Program-made: the position numbers and the translations under genes
The notes under the pieces: generated by a model
What the model saw: the letters and a program-made list of their open reading frames with translations, nothing else
The model's database searches: none
What the model was told of the DNA's origin: nothing
Origin: Candidatus Omnitrophota bacterium
GTDB taxonomy: Bacteria > Omnitrophota > Gorgyraeia > Duberdicusellales > 4484-171
Reading direction: 5' to 3'
Length of the DNA: 15,991 bases
Assembly (NCBI GenBank): GCA_023135855.1
Contig: JAGLSH010000009.1
Location: 1-15,991 of the forward strand
In this document: piece after piece, positions 5,926 to 13,514 of the stretch
How positions within the stretch are numbered: the first letter of the stretch is position 1
Layout of the letters: every line of letters begins with the position of its first letter

Positions 5926-7017
5926 ATGATTTTTAAAGAGATTCTTGACATGATGATTGAAAAAGATGCGTCAGATATCTTCATAAGAGCTAATGGAAAC
6001 ATAAAGGGGAGAGTTTATTCTCAGATAGTGACGATTGATGATACGGCAATAAGTTCAGATAATGTAAATAAGATTATTGATAAAATAACTCGTGAGACTG
6101 ATAAAGAAAGATTAAGAAGCCAAAAAGGGTGTGAGTTTACCTATTGGTATAAGGATTTTTGGCGTTTTCGTGTTGGTGTATTTTATCAAAGAGGTACTCC
6201 GTCTTTAGTAGTAAGAAAAATTGACTTACGTATTCCTTCTTTTGAAGAGCTTAGCCTTCCGCCTGAGTTGTTAACGAAGTTTTGTAAAGAAAGAAGAGGA
6301 ATAATTTTTCTTACTGGTATAACTGGGAGCGGAAAATCTACGACTATTGCTAGTATGATAGATTATATTAATAATAATTTTGGGCGTCATATTGTTACTA
6401 TTGAGGAGCCTATTGAATTTACTTTTGAGGATAAAAAATCAATAATAAATCAGCGGGAGATTGGTACTGATGTTTGGAGTTATAAAGACGCGTTAAAGCA
6501 ATTTGCTTTGCATTCTCCAGATGTTGTTTATATTGGAAATATTCGGGATGCTGAAACCTGTCATGCTGCTCTAACTATTGCTCAAACAGGGGTTCTTGTT
6601 TTTTCTACTTTGCATACAGTGAATGCAGCTTCAACAGTGGAGAGAATAATTAATTTTTTTCCTTCTCATCAACATAACTTTGTTCTTAACCAGCTTTCTT
6701 TTCTTTTGAAGGGAGTATTTTCACAGAGATTGATACCGAGATGTGATAGAGCGGGGCTTGTCCCAGCTTATGAGTCAATGGTTTTAAGTCCCTCAGTATC
6801 TCGGCTTATAAGGGAAAATAAACTTTGGGAAATTCCTAAGTATATTGATTCCGGAGATATTTATGGAATGGTAAGTTTTCAAAAATCTTTATTAGGGCTT
6901 GTTGAATCAGGTAAGGTTAGCTTTGAAAATGCTTTAGCATATGCTGACAGAAAAGACGAATTAGAAATGGAATTGAGAAGCCGAGGAAAAATACAGTCAC
7001 AAGATGAAGATTTGTAA
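5926..7017 (+). CDS. pilT: PilT-family type IV pilus retraction ATPase with altered Walker B and His box
   Basis: The 363-residue product has the usual PilT length and layout. The N-terminal PAS-like part includes DASDIFIRANGNIKGRV. The ATPase part has Walker A GITGSGKST (131-139, K137), the Asp box IVTIEEPIEF with the catalytic Glu at E164, and the tail motif LIREN, a relic of AIRNLIRE. Numbering runs one above Pseudomonas PilT. PilT hexamers power pilus retraction and twitching. Two normally invariant positions differ: the Walker B sequence reads YIGNIRDAET with N205 where GEMRD carries Glu (E204), and the His box reads QTGVLVFSTLHT with V223 in place of the first His (H222), the second His (H230) being kept. 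The arm LREDPD is reduced to LHSPD. The enzyme may be slow, inactive or a PilU-like partner. No other pilus gene is visible. Confidence 0.88.
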   Translation: MIFKEILDMMIEKDASDIFIRANGNIKGRVYSQIVTIDDTAISSDNVNKIIDKITRETDKERLRSQKGCEFTYWYKDFWRFRVGVFYQRGTPSLVVRKIDLRIPSFEELSLPPELLTKFCKERRGIIFLTGITGSGKSTTIASMIDYINNNFGRHIVTIEEPIEFTFEDKKSIINQREIGTDVWSYKDALKQFALHSPDVVYIGNIRDAETCHAALTIAQTGVLVFSTLHTVNAASTVERIINFFPSHQHNFVLNQLSFLLKGVFSQRLIPRCDRAGLVPAYESMVLSPSVSRLIRENKLWEIPKYIDSGDIYGMVSFQKSLLGLVESGKVSFENALAYADRKDELEMELRSRGKIQSQDEDL

Positions 7018-7043
7018 TTAGTATAATCGTCAAAAAATTACAA
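7012..7043. repeat. Perfect 8-bp inverted repeat around a TATAAT box before prfB
   Basis: TTGTAATT (7012-7019) and AATTACAA (7036-7043) are perfect reverse complements separated by 16 nt. They enclose a consensus -10 hexamer TATAAT at 7022-7027. The left half includes the pilT stop codon. It could be an operator over the prfB promoter or a weak 3'-end hairpin of pilT. Confidence 0.4.
7022..7027 (+). promoter_or_regulatory. Possible -10 box for the prfB-secA-lnt run
   Basis: TATAAT is a perfect -10 hexamer and would start transcription near 7034, about 34 nt before the prfB ATG. No convincing -35 box is found 16-18 nt upstream and there is no TG extension, so it would need an activator or be weak. 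Confidence 0.33.
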
Positions 7044-7067
7044 TTAATTAAAAAGCTTATTAAGGGT

Positions 7068-8162
7068 ATGCAGGAAATTAAAAAACAAATAGATGAGTTA
7101 AAAGAGGAAGTTAAGAGTTTAGGTGGAATGCTTAATATTGAGCCGAAGCGTGCTCAAGTTAAGGAACTACAGCTAAAAATGTCTGAACCTAACTTTTGGG
7201 CAAATTCAAAAGAGTCAGCTAACGTGGTAGCCGCTCTTAAAGAAAACAAGAACGATGTTGACGATTGGGATGTTTTAAATGATAGGCTCAATAATTTAGT
7301 AGAGCTGCTTTCAATTTATGAACCAAGTATTCAGAAAGATATTGTAGTTGAAGTAGATAAACTAAATGACGACTGTCAGCATTTAAGGTTAAGAATTCTT
7401 TTTTCCGGCAAGTTTGATAAGGCTAACGCTATAATCGAAATTAATTCTGGCGCTGGAGGAACAGAGGCTTGTGATTGGGTTAGTATGTTATTTAGGATGT
7501 ATTTTAGATGGGCCGAGGATAATAAATTTAAACTTAAAATTTTAAATGAACTCAGAGGTGAGGAAGCTGGAATAAAAAGCATTACTTTTTTTATTGAAGG
7601 TAGAAAAGCTTATGGATTGTTAAGATCAGAGATAGGGGTTCATCGTTTAGTGAGAATTTCTCCATTTGATTCTAATAAAAGGCGCCATACATCTTTTGCT
7701 TCAGTGGGTGTACTTCCGGAGATTAAAGAAGATATTGAAATTGAAATAAGGCCGGAAGACTTAAAAGTTGATACTTTTCGGGCTTCAGGAGCTGGAGGTC
7801 AACATGTAAACGTTACTGATTCAGCGGTGAGGATTACTCACTTACCTTCAAAGATTGTGGTTAGTTGTCAAAATGAACGTTCACAACATCAAAATAAACA
7901 AGTGGCTTTAAAAATTCTTAAAGCAAAACTGTATGAACAAAAGGAAAATGAAAACAGAAAAGAACTTGAGAGAACTTCTGGGAAAAAACAGAGGATTGAA
8001 TGGGGGTCTCAGATTCGTTCTTATGTTCTACATCCTTATCTCTTAGTGAAAGATCATAGAACAAATATGGAAATTCATGATGCTAAAACAGTTTTAGATG
8101 GTAAGATAGATGAGTTTATTTATAGTTATTTAGAGTATGATAGTTCTCAATCAGTAGATTAA
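7068..8162 (+). CDS. prfB: Peptide chain release factor 2 (no programmed frameshift)
   Basis: The 364-residue product is full-length RF2, which reads UGA and UAA and triggers peptide release. The SPF anticodon-like tripeptide is at S198-P199-F200 (HRLVRISPFDSNKRRHTSF) and the catalytic GGQ at 243-245 (RASGAGGQHVNVTDSAVRITH region). SPF rather than PxT separates it from RF1. Many bacteria carry an in-frame UGA near codon 26 that needs a +1 frameshift; here the sequence passes through that place (LGGMLNIEPKRAQVK) in a single frame, so this autoregulation is absent. The ribosome binding site is poor: AAGGG ends one base before the ATG. The stop TAA shares its last base with the ATG of secA. Confidence 0.96.
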   Translation: MQEIKKQIDELKEEVKSLGGMLNIEPKRAQVKELQLKMSEPNFWANSKESANVVAALKENKNDVDDWDVLNDRLNNLVELLSIYEPSIQKDIVVEVDKLNDDCQHLRLRILFSGKFDKANAIIEINSGAGGTEACDWVSMLFRMYFRWAEDNKFKLKILNELRGEEAGIKSITFFIEGRKAYGLLRSEIGVHRLVRISPFDSNKRRHTSFASVGVLPEIKEDIEIEIRPEDLKVDTFRASGAGGQHVNVTDSAVRITHLPSKIVVSCQNERSQHQNKQVALKILKAKLYEQKENENRKELERTSGKKQRIEWGSQIRSYVLHPYLLVKDHRTNMEIHDAKTVLDGKIDEFIYSYLEYDSSQSVD

Positions 8163-11020
8163 TGATTAAAAAATTTATTCTTAAAAGTTGTCAGAAAAAG
8201 ATCAATGCTTTGCCTAATGTGGATATTTGCTTAAATAGCGAACTTCCCACTCCTTCCTTAAAGGAGGCAGCTTCTTTAGCTCCTTTGGTTAGTAAAGTTA
8301 ATATTGAAGAAGAAGCTTTAGTCAATAAACCTAATGAATTTTTCAAAGAAAAAACATTAGAGTTTAAGAAATTGATAAAAGAAAAAACTGCTAATATAGC
8401 TCCTGAGAAGTACAAAGAAGCAATAGAAGGTATTTTTGATCAGATTTTGCCTTTTTATTTTGCCATGGTTAGAGAGGTAGCAAAGAGAACAGTAAAGATG
8501 CGTCACTTTGATGTCCAAATTTTAGGTGGAATAATTTTACATAAAAATAGAATAGCTGAGATGGTTACTGGAGAAGGAAAAACTCTTGTAGCGACTTTGG
8601 CGGCATCCTTAAATGCTCTTGCTGGTAAAGGTGTGCATATTGTTACGGTTAATGATTATCTGGCTAAACGTGATAAAGAGTGGATGGAGCCAATTTATGA
8701 GTCTTTAGGTTTATCTTGCGGAGTTATTCAACAAGATATGTCTAAACAAGAGAGAAGGATAGCTTATCTTAACGACATAACTTATGGTACGAATAATGAA
8801 TTTGGGTTTGATTATCTTCGCGATAATATGGTAACTGACTTAGAGGACATGGCTCAAAAAGGACATTTTTATGCAATAGTTGACGAAGTTGATTCTATAT
8901 TGATAGACGAAGCTAGAACACCTTTGATTATATCTGGTCCTGCTGAGAGTAATATAAAGAAGTATTATAATGCTGATAAAATTATTAAGCAATTAAAGAC
9001 TAGACTGATTATTCAGAGTTTTTATAATAAAACAGATGGAACAATTACTTTGAAGAATCTTGATGGAAGCGAGACGAAATTATCGTCTGAGGAGCTAGAG
9101 CAAAACTTTGATGCAATTGGTGAAGAAAAAACTCAAAATATTGACTTTACTCCTAAGGGTGAAAAAAGAGCTGAAAAGCTTTTAGGTATTAATAGTATTT
9201 CTGAAGAAACCCCGGATAAACTTTCTAATTCTTGGAAACATTATCTTACTCAAAGCCTTAGAGCTCATCATTTTTTTAAGAGGGATACCGAATACATAGT
9301 AACTGATGGCAAAGTAGTTATTGTTGATGAGTTTACTGGTCGACTTATGTCAGGCCGGCGTTGGTCTGATGGATTGCATCAAGCTGTAGAGGCAAAAGAA
9401 GGTTTGAAAATCCAAGAGGAGAGTCAGACCTTGGCTACAATAACTCTGCAGAATTATTTTCGAATGTACGATAAATTAGCCGGAATGACTGGAACTGCTT
9501 ACACAGAGGCTAGTGAATTTAATCATATTTACAAATTAGATGTAATGGCAGTACCTACTAATAGGTCTTTGATAAGGGAGAATTGTGCCGATAGAATTTA
9601 CAAGAACAAGAAAGGCAAGTTTAACGCTGTAATAAGTGAAATTGAAGAACTTTACAATGTAAAAAGGCCTGTTTTAGTGGGGACAACTTCAATTGAAGAT
9701 TCAGAACAACTTTCTTTTTTGCTTCAGAAAAAAGGCGTCGATCACAATATTTTAAATGCTAAGTATCACGAAAAAGAGGCTAGTATTATCGCTCAAGCTG
9801 GTCGTCTAGGACAAATAACTATTGCTACCAATATGGCGGGGCGAGGCACCGATATAGTTTTAGGGGGAAATATTGATTATTTTATTAAAGATATTTTAGC
9901 TCGAAATAATATATTTCCTGAAAGCCCTAATTATAAGGAAGAGTATGAGTATTTAAATAATGAGCATAAAGATAAATTTCAGGCTAAACATGATCAAGTT
10001 GTTGAATTGGGTGGTTTACATATTATTGGTACTCAGCGCCATGAATCGAGAAGAATTGATAATCAGTTAAGAGGTAGATCAGGGCGCCAAGGTGATCCTG
10101 GTTCTTCTCGTTTTTATGTTTCCTTAGAGGATGATTTAATGCGTCTTTTTGGTTCGGAGAAAATTTATGGCTTAATGGAAGCTTTTGGCTTTCCTGAGGA
10201 TCAGCCAATAGAGCATGGACTTATTAGTCATTCTTTAGCTGTAGCTCAAAAAAAGGTAGAGGGCCATAATTTTGAGATTCGAAAACAACTTTTGCAATAT
10301 GATAATGTAATGAATAAACAGAGAGAGGTTATTTATAGTCAAAGAAAAGAAATTTTAGAGAACAAGGATATGAAAGAGGAGATTTTTTCTATGGCTAGCG
10401 AGTTATTGGACAGAGAGATTCCTAGTTATTTCCAAGAAGAGAGTAATTTTATTGGAGTGGTCCATTGGGTAAAATCTAAATTTGGTTTAGAAATGCCAAT
10501 TGATGAGTTAAGCAATCTATTACCTGAGGAGGTAGTAGATTTTGTTAGTAAAAAAATTAAAAGTGTTTATCAAGAAAGAGAAGAGGAGTTTGGATCTGCG
10601 AATATGCGTCAGATGGAAAAGGTAATTAGTTTATGGATCGTAGATTCTCGCTGGAAAGAGCATCTTCTAATTGTAGATCACCTGAGGGAAGGTATGCATC
10701 TACGAGCTCATGCTCAGGCTGACCCTTTAGTAGAATATCAGAAAGAATCTTATTTTGCCTTCCAAGAGATGGTTGTGGCAATTAAAGAAGGAATCGCTGA
10801 GTTAATTTTTAGAACCAAAATAAAGCCTGCAGAAAAAGAGGTGGGAGTTTTTAATGATTCAGCTAAAAATTTTATACATTCACAATATACTCCAATGAAA
10901 GAAAATAAAGAAAAAATTCCGCCAACTCCCAAAATTCCTACGTCTGCTAAGAAGGTAGGAAGAAATGAGCCTTGTCCTTGTGGTAGTAATAAAAAGTATA
11001 AAAAGTGTTGCGGAAACTAA
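8162..11020 (+). CDS. secA: Protein translocase motor SecA
   Basis: The 952-residue product is a complete SecA ATPase, which pushes preproteins through SecYEG. Walker A is MVTGEGKT with G137-K140-T141. The DEVD Walker B is at 241-244 in AIVDEVDSILIDEARTPL. The preprotein-binding domain follows, then DGKVVIVDEFTGRLMSGRRW and the second nucleotide-binding lobe with TNMAGRGTDIVLGG and RGRSGRQGDPGSSRFY. It ends with a zinc-binding SEC-C tail (NEPCPCGSNKKYKKCC; C938, C940, C949, C950) in the CxCx8CC spacing that binds SecB or ribosomes. The N-terminal about 70 residues diverge from typical SecA, while from about residue 90 (PFYFAMVREVAKRTVKMRHF) it matches well. It overlaps prfB by one base (TAATG), so translation is probably coupled, and is followed 15 nt later by lnt. 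Confidence 0.98.
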   Translation: MIKKFILKSCQKKINALPNVDICLNSELPTPSLKEAASLAPLVSKVNIEEEALVNKPNEFFKEKTLEFKKLIKEKTANIAPEKYKEAIEGIFDQILPFYFAMVREVAKRTVKMRHFDVQILGGIILHKNRIAEMVTGEGKTLVATLAASLNALAGKGVHIVTVNDYLAKRDKEWMEPIYESLGLSCGVIQQDMSKQERRIAYLNDITYGTNNEFGFDYLRDNMVTDLEDMAQKGHFYAIVDEVDSILIDEARTPLIISGPAESNIKKYYNADKIIKQLKTRLIIQSFYNKTDGTITLKNLDGSETKLSSEELEQNFDAIGEEKTQNIDFTPKGEKRAEKLLGINSISEETPDKLSNSWKHYLTQSLRAHHFFKRDTEYIVTDGKVVIVDEFTGRLMSGRRWSDGLHQAVEAKEGLKIQEESQTLATITLQNYFRMYDKLAGMTGTAYTEASEFNHIYKLDVMAVPTNRSLIRENCADRIYKNKKGKFNAVISEIEELYNVKRPVLVGTTSIEDSEQLSFLLQKKGVDHNILNAKYHEKEASIIAQAGRLGQITIATNMAGRGTDIVLGGNIDYFIKDILARNNIFPESPNYKEEYEYLNNEHKDKFQAKHDQVVELGGLHIIGTQRHESRRIDNQLRGRSGRQGDPGSSRFYVSLEDDLMRLFGSEKIYGLMEAFGFPEDQPIEHGLISHSLAVAQKKVEGHNFEIRKQLLQYDNVMNKQREVIYSQRKEILENKDMKEEIFSMASELLDREIPSYFQEESNFIGVVHWVKSKFGLEMPIDELSNLLPEEVVDFVSKKIKSVYQEREEEFGSANMRQMEKVISLWIVDSRWKEHLLIVDHLREGMHLRAHAQADPLVEYQKESYFAFQEMVVAIKEGIAELIFRTKIKPAEKEVGVFNDSAKNFIHSQYTPMKENKEKIPPTPKIPTSAKKVGRNEPCPCGSNKKYKKCCGN

Positions 11021-11035
11021 ACGGTTAGCAGCTTA

Positions 11036-12496
11036 ATGATTAGTTTAATTTTTTCTTTTATTAGTGGTGTATTAACCGGATTAAGTTTTAATCTGCCTAA
11101 TTTTTCATTTCTAGTTTGGATTTCAATAGTTCCTTTTATTTATGCCATACGCAAAGGAAGCCTAAGAACAAGTATATTCTCAGGAGTGATTTTTGCTCTC
11201 TCTTTTTATAGCATTGCTCTTTTTTGGGTAGCTAATGTTACTATTTTAGGATTGATCATTCTACTTTTTTATCTTTCTTCCTATAGTGTAATTTTTTCTT
11301 TGATTGGGAAAATTCTTTACAGAAAACATTTGTGGTTAATTACTTTTCCATCTCTTTGGGTTGTTCTAGAATTTTTAAAAGAAAATATTTGGTGTGGTTT
11401 TAGCTGGGCAAACTTAGGATATTCTCAATATGAGAATTTTTATCTTATTCAGATAGCCGATTTAGCTGGAACAAAATTTATATCGTTTTTAATTGTTATG
11501 GTTAATGTTTTAATTTTGCAAGTAATTTTATTTTTGATACAACGACATAACGACTTGGGAATTAAAAAAGAAATTGTTAAAAGGGTAGTTTTTGTTATTT
11601 TCGTTTTTGTAATGGTGTTTTCGTATTCATTTAATAGATTAAAAAATTTAAAAGAAGTAGATTCAGTAGAAGTATCTATAGTTCAGCCTAATATTTTTCA
11701 GGAATTAAAGTGGGAGCCTTTTTCTCGGCTTAAGATTGTAAATATACTAAGCGATTTAGGCAAAGAGACAAGAGAAGATTCTTTAGTAATTTTTCCGGAG
11801 GCTTCTTGGCCACTTATTATCAATGAGAGTAATTTTTATGAATTAGAACAATTTGTTAGTGGATTAAATCGAAATGTTCTTATTGGGGCAGTAGTAGAGA
11901 ATGGCGGTAAGTTCTTTAATGAAGCTTTATTATTTGACAGACAAGCGAAGCTTGTAGAAAATTATCAAAAGATAAAATTAGTTCCTTACGGCGAGTATGT
12001 TCCTTTAAGAAAATTTTTGACTTTCATTAGCGTTTTTAACTCTATTGGCGATATGTCTAGAGGTGACGATTTTGTAAGTTTTCCTTTTAAGGAAAAAAAA
12101 TTCTCTGTACTTATTTGTTTTGAAGATATTTTCCCTAAACATGTTAGTCGTTTCGCAAGAGATAATGATTTTTTAATAAATATTACTAATGATGCTTGGT
12201 TTAGGGGTGAGCCTCAAGCTAGCCAGCATCTTAGTGTTATTACTTTAAGAGCGGTGGAGAATAGAATCTCTATAATTCGAAGTGCTAATACTGGTATAAG
12301 CGGTTGGGTTTCTTTCAAAGGGGAAATTGATAGATTTAGAAGTGGCAAAAAAGAAGTGTTTTTTGATGGAACTAAGAATTTTAAAATTTCTTTAAATAAG
12401 AAGCGAAGTTTTTACAATAAATATGGAGAATTTTTCTCTTTTGCCTGTATTTTCTTTCTATTTATTGTTTTTATAAGGAAGAAAGGCAGTTGCTAA
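11036..12496 (+). CDS. lnt: Apolipoprotein N-acyltransferase
   Basis: The 486-residue inner-membrane enzyme adds the third acyl chain to the N-terminal Cys of lipoproteins, which the BamD- and LptE-like proteins of this window would need for sorting to the outer membrane. The first about 200 residues are strongly hydrophobic helices. A nitrilase-like periplasmic domain follows (VSIVQPNIFQELKWEP). The catalytic triad is E255 (FPEASWPL), K312 (YQKIKLVPYGEYVPL) and C361 (SVLICFEDIFP), matching E267, K335 and C387 of E. coli. NITNDAWFRGEPQASQHLSV and the ANTGISG segment are also conserved. A last hydrophobic helix (FFSFACIFFLFIVFI) anchors the C-terminus. There is no clear ribosome binding site, which fits reinitiation after secA 15 nt upstream. 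Its stop codon overlaps the -35 region of the next promoter. Confidence 0.95.
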   Translation: MISLIFSFISGVLTGLSFNLPNFSFLVWISIVPFIYAIRKGSLRTSIFSGVIFALSFYSIALFWVANVTILGLIILLFYLSSYSVIFSLIGKILYRKHLWLITFPSLWVVLEFLKENIWCGFSWANLGYSQYENFYLIQIADLAGTKFISFLIVMVNVLILQVILFLIQRHNDLGIKKEIVKRVVFVIFVFVMVFSYSFNRLKNLKEVDSVEVSIVQPNIFQELKWEPFSRLKIVNILSDLGKETREDSLVIFPEASWPLIINESNFYELEQFVSGLNRNVLIGAVVENGGKFFNEALLFDRQAKLVENYQKIKLVPYGEYVPLRKFLTFISVFNSIGDMSRGDDFVSFPFKEKKFSVLICFEDIFPKHVSRFARDNDFLINITNDAWFRGEPQASQHLSVITLRAVENRISIIRSANTGISGWVSFKGEIDRFRSGKKEVFFDGTKNFKISLNKKRSFYNKYGEFFSFACIFFLFIVFIRKKGSC

Positions 12497-12517
12497 AGCC
12501 ACTTCTTATGTTATAAT
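12490..12517 (+). promoter_or_regulatory. Promoter of the lpxL-type gene, nearly leaderless
   Basis: TTGCTA (12490-12495) and a perfect TATAAT (12512-12517) are 16 nt apart. The predicted start of transcription, about 12524, is only 5-7 nt before the ATG at 12530, and no ribosome binding site is visible in the sequence before that ATG (CGTTTCTCAATT). The promoter overlaps the end of lnt. Confidence 0.5.
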
Positions 12518-12529
12518 CGTTTCTCAATT

Positions 12530-13468
12530 ATGAGTAATGAGCGCAATAAAATCATAAAAAGAAAAGCGGCATGGTTTGTCTTAAAAGGATGTGTTTCTTT
12601 GAATAAAGCACTTCCTTTGAGTTGGAACTATTCTATTGGCAATGCTTTGGGAAGTCTTGCCTATTTAATAATTGGAAGGCATCGCAAAATAGCCATTAAT
12701 AGTCTCACAACCGCCTTTCCTCAAATGTCTTTAAAAGAGAAGAAGAAGATTTCTCGTTTTTACTTTGCTTTTATGGCACAGAGTACTTTTGAGTTACTTT
12801 CTTTTGTGAAAAATCCTCGCTATTTAAAAGGTATTAGTATCGAAGGAAAGGAGAACTTAAAAAAAGCCTTAGATAAGAAAAAAGGGGTTTTGCTTTTAAC
12901 GGCACACTTAGGGAATTTCCCTTTAATGCTTTTTAAGCTAGCTAAAGAAGGGTACCCTATAAATATTGTTGCTCGACCAATGCGGGATAAAGATACTGAT
13001 AATTATGTTAACGATTTAAGAACAGAAGGAGGAGTAAAAACAATTTTTTCTTATCCTCGTAAGGCATGCATAAGTAGTATATTGAATGCTTTGAGAAATA
13101 ATGAGATAGTAGTGATTCAAATGGATCAAAACTTTGGTACTGGTGGAGTTTGGGTTAAATTCTTTGGTAAGTTAGCAGCAACTGCTGTAGGACCGATTAC
13201 CCTTGCTTTAAGGACTAAAGCTGCAGTTGTACCTGTATATATGGTAAGAGAAGGTAAGGGTAAGCATCAGCTAAAAATATTTCCTGAAGAAGAATTAATT
13301 ATAAAAAAAGATAAAGATGAAGCTATTCTTATTAACGTCATAAAAATTACCCGAATAATTGAGGGTTGGATTCGAAAGTTCCCTTATCAATGGGCTTGGG
13401 TACATCGACGTTGGAAATCACGCCCTTCAGAACAAATCAAAGCATCCCGATTTAAAATTGAAGAATAA
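12530..13468 (+). CDS. lpxL: LpxL/HtrB-type lipid A acyltransferase with a changed HX4D/E motif
   Basis: The 312-residue product has the length and order of motifs of the lysophospholipid acyltransferase family that adds secondary acyl chains to lipid A: an N-terminal hydrophobic segment near residues 34-50 (YSIGNALGSLAYLIIG), RHRKIAINSLTTAFP, LTAHLGNFPLM, INIVARPMRD, VVIQMDQNFGTGGVWVKFFG and ALRTKAAVVPVYMV, then WIRKFPYQWAWVHRRW. The active-site motif is normally H-x4-D/E; here H126 is followed by L-G-N-F and then P131, so the usual acid is missing. The rest of the motif (H-x-GN) is intact. Which chain it adds cannot be told. The gene is preceded by its own promoter and lies next to lnt. Together with lptE it suggests an LPS-bearing outer membrane. 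Confidence 0.88.
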   Translation: MSNERNKIIKRKAAWFVLKGCVSLNKALPLSWNYSIGNALGSLAYLIIGRHRKIAINSLTTAFPQMSLKEKKKISRFYFAFMAQSTFELLSFVKNPRYLKGISIEGKENLKKALDKKKGVLLLTAHLGNFPLMLFKLAKEGYPINIVARPMRDKDTDNYVNDLRTEGGVKTIFSYPRKACISSILNALRNNEIVVIQMDQNFGTGGVWVKFFGKLAATAVGPITLALRTKAAVVPVYMVREGKGKHQLKIFPEEELIIKKDKDEAILINVIKITRIIEGWIRKFPYQWAWVHRRWKSRPSEQIKASRFKIEE

Positions 13469-13478
13469 AGAGAAAAGC

Positions 13479-13507
13479 TTGTAAAATTAGCATTTTTTTG
13501 GTAAAAT
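13479..13507 (+). promoter_or_regulatory. Promoter of the TPR/outer-membrane gene, predicted leaderless
   Basis: TTGTAA (13479-13484) and TAAAAT (13502-13507) are separated by exactly 17 nt. Transcription would begin at about 13513-13515, at or next to the ATG at 13515, so the message should have no leader. The two boxes lie in two copies of GTAAAATTA (13481-13489 and 13501-13509) spaced 20 nt apart. A run of seven T (13492-13499 region) between them follows a weak hairpin that might end the lpxL transcript. Confidence 0.5.
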
Positions 13508-13514
13508 TATTGTA

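Noticed and set aside
5883..5937. Small open frame of 17 codons just before pilT
   Set aside because: It overlaps the pilT start, has no ribosome binding site of its own and no recognisable product.
7068..7160. Programmed +1 frameshift of prfB
   Set aside because: No in-frame TGA or slippery CTT-TGA is present near codon 26. The whole RF2 reads in a single frame from 7068.
7217..7236. Third copy of the palindromic right arm (GCTAACGTGGTAGCC) in prfB
   Set aside because: Only the short CTAACG-GGTA pattern matches, no left arm lies within 70 nt, and the peptide (SANVVAAL) is normal RF2 sequence.
11018..11036. CTAAACGGTTAGCAGC after secA as another element copy
   Set aside because: Lacks the ACCCC core and has no second arm; it is only a short AT-rich spacer with a chance TTAG.
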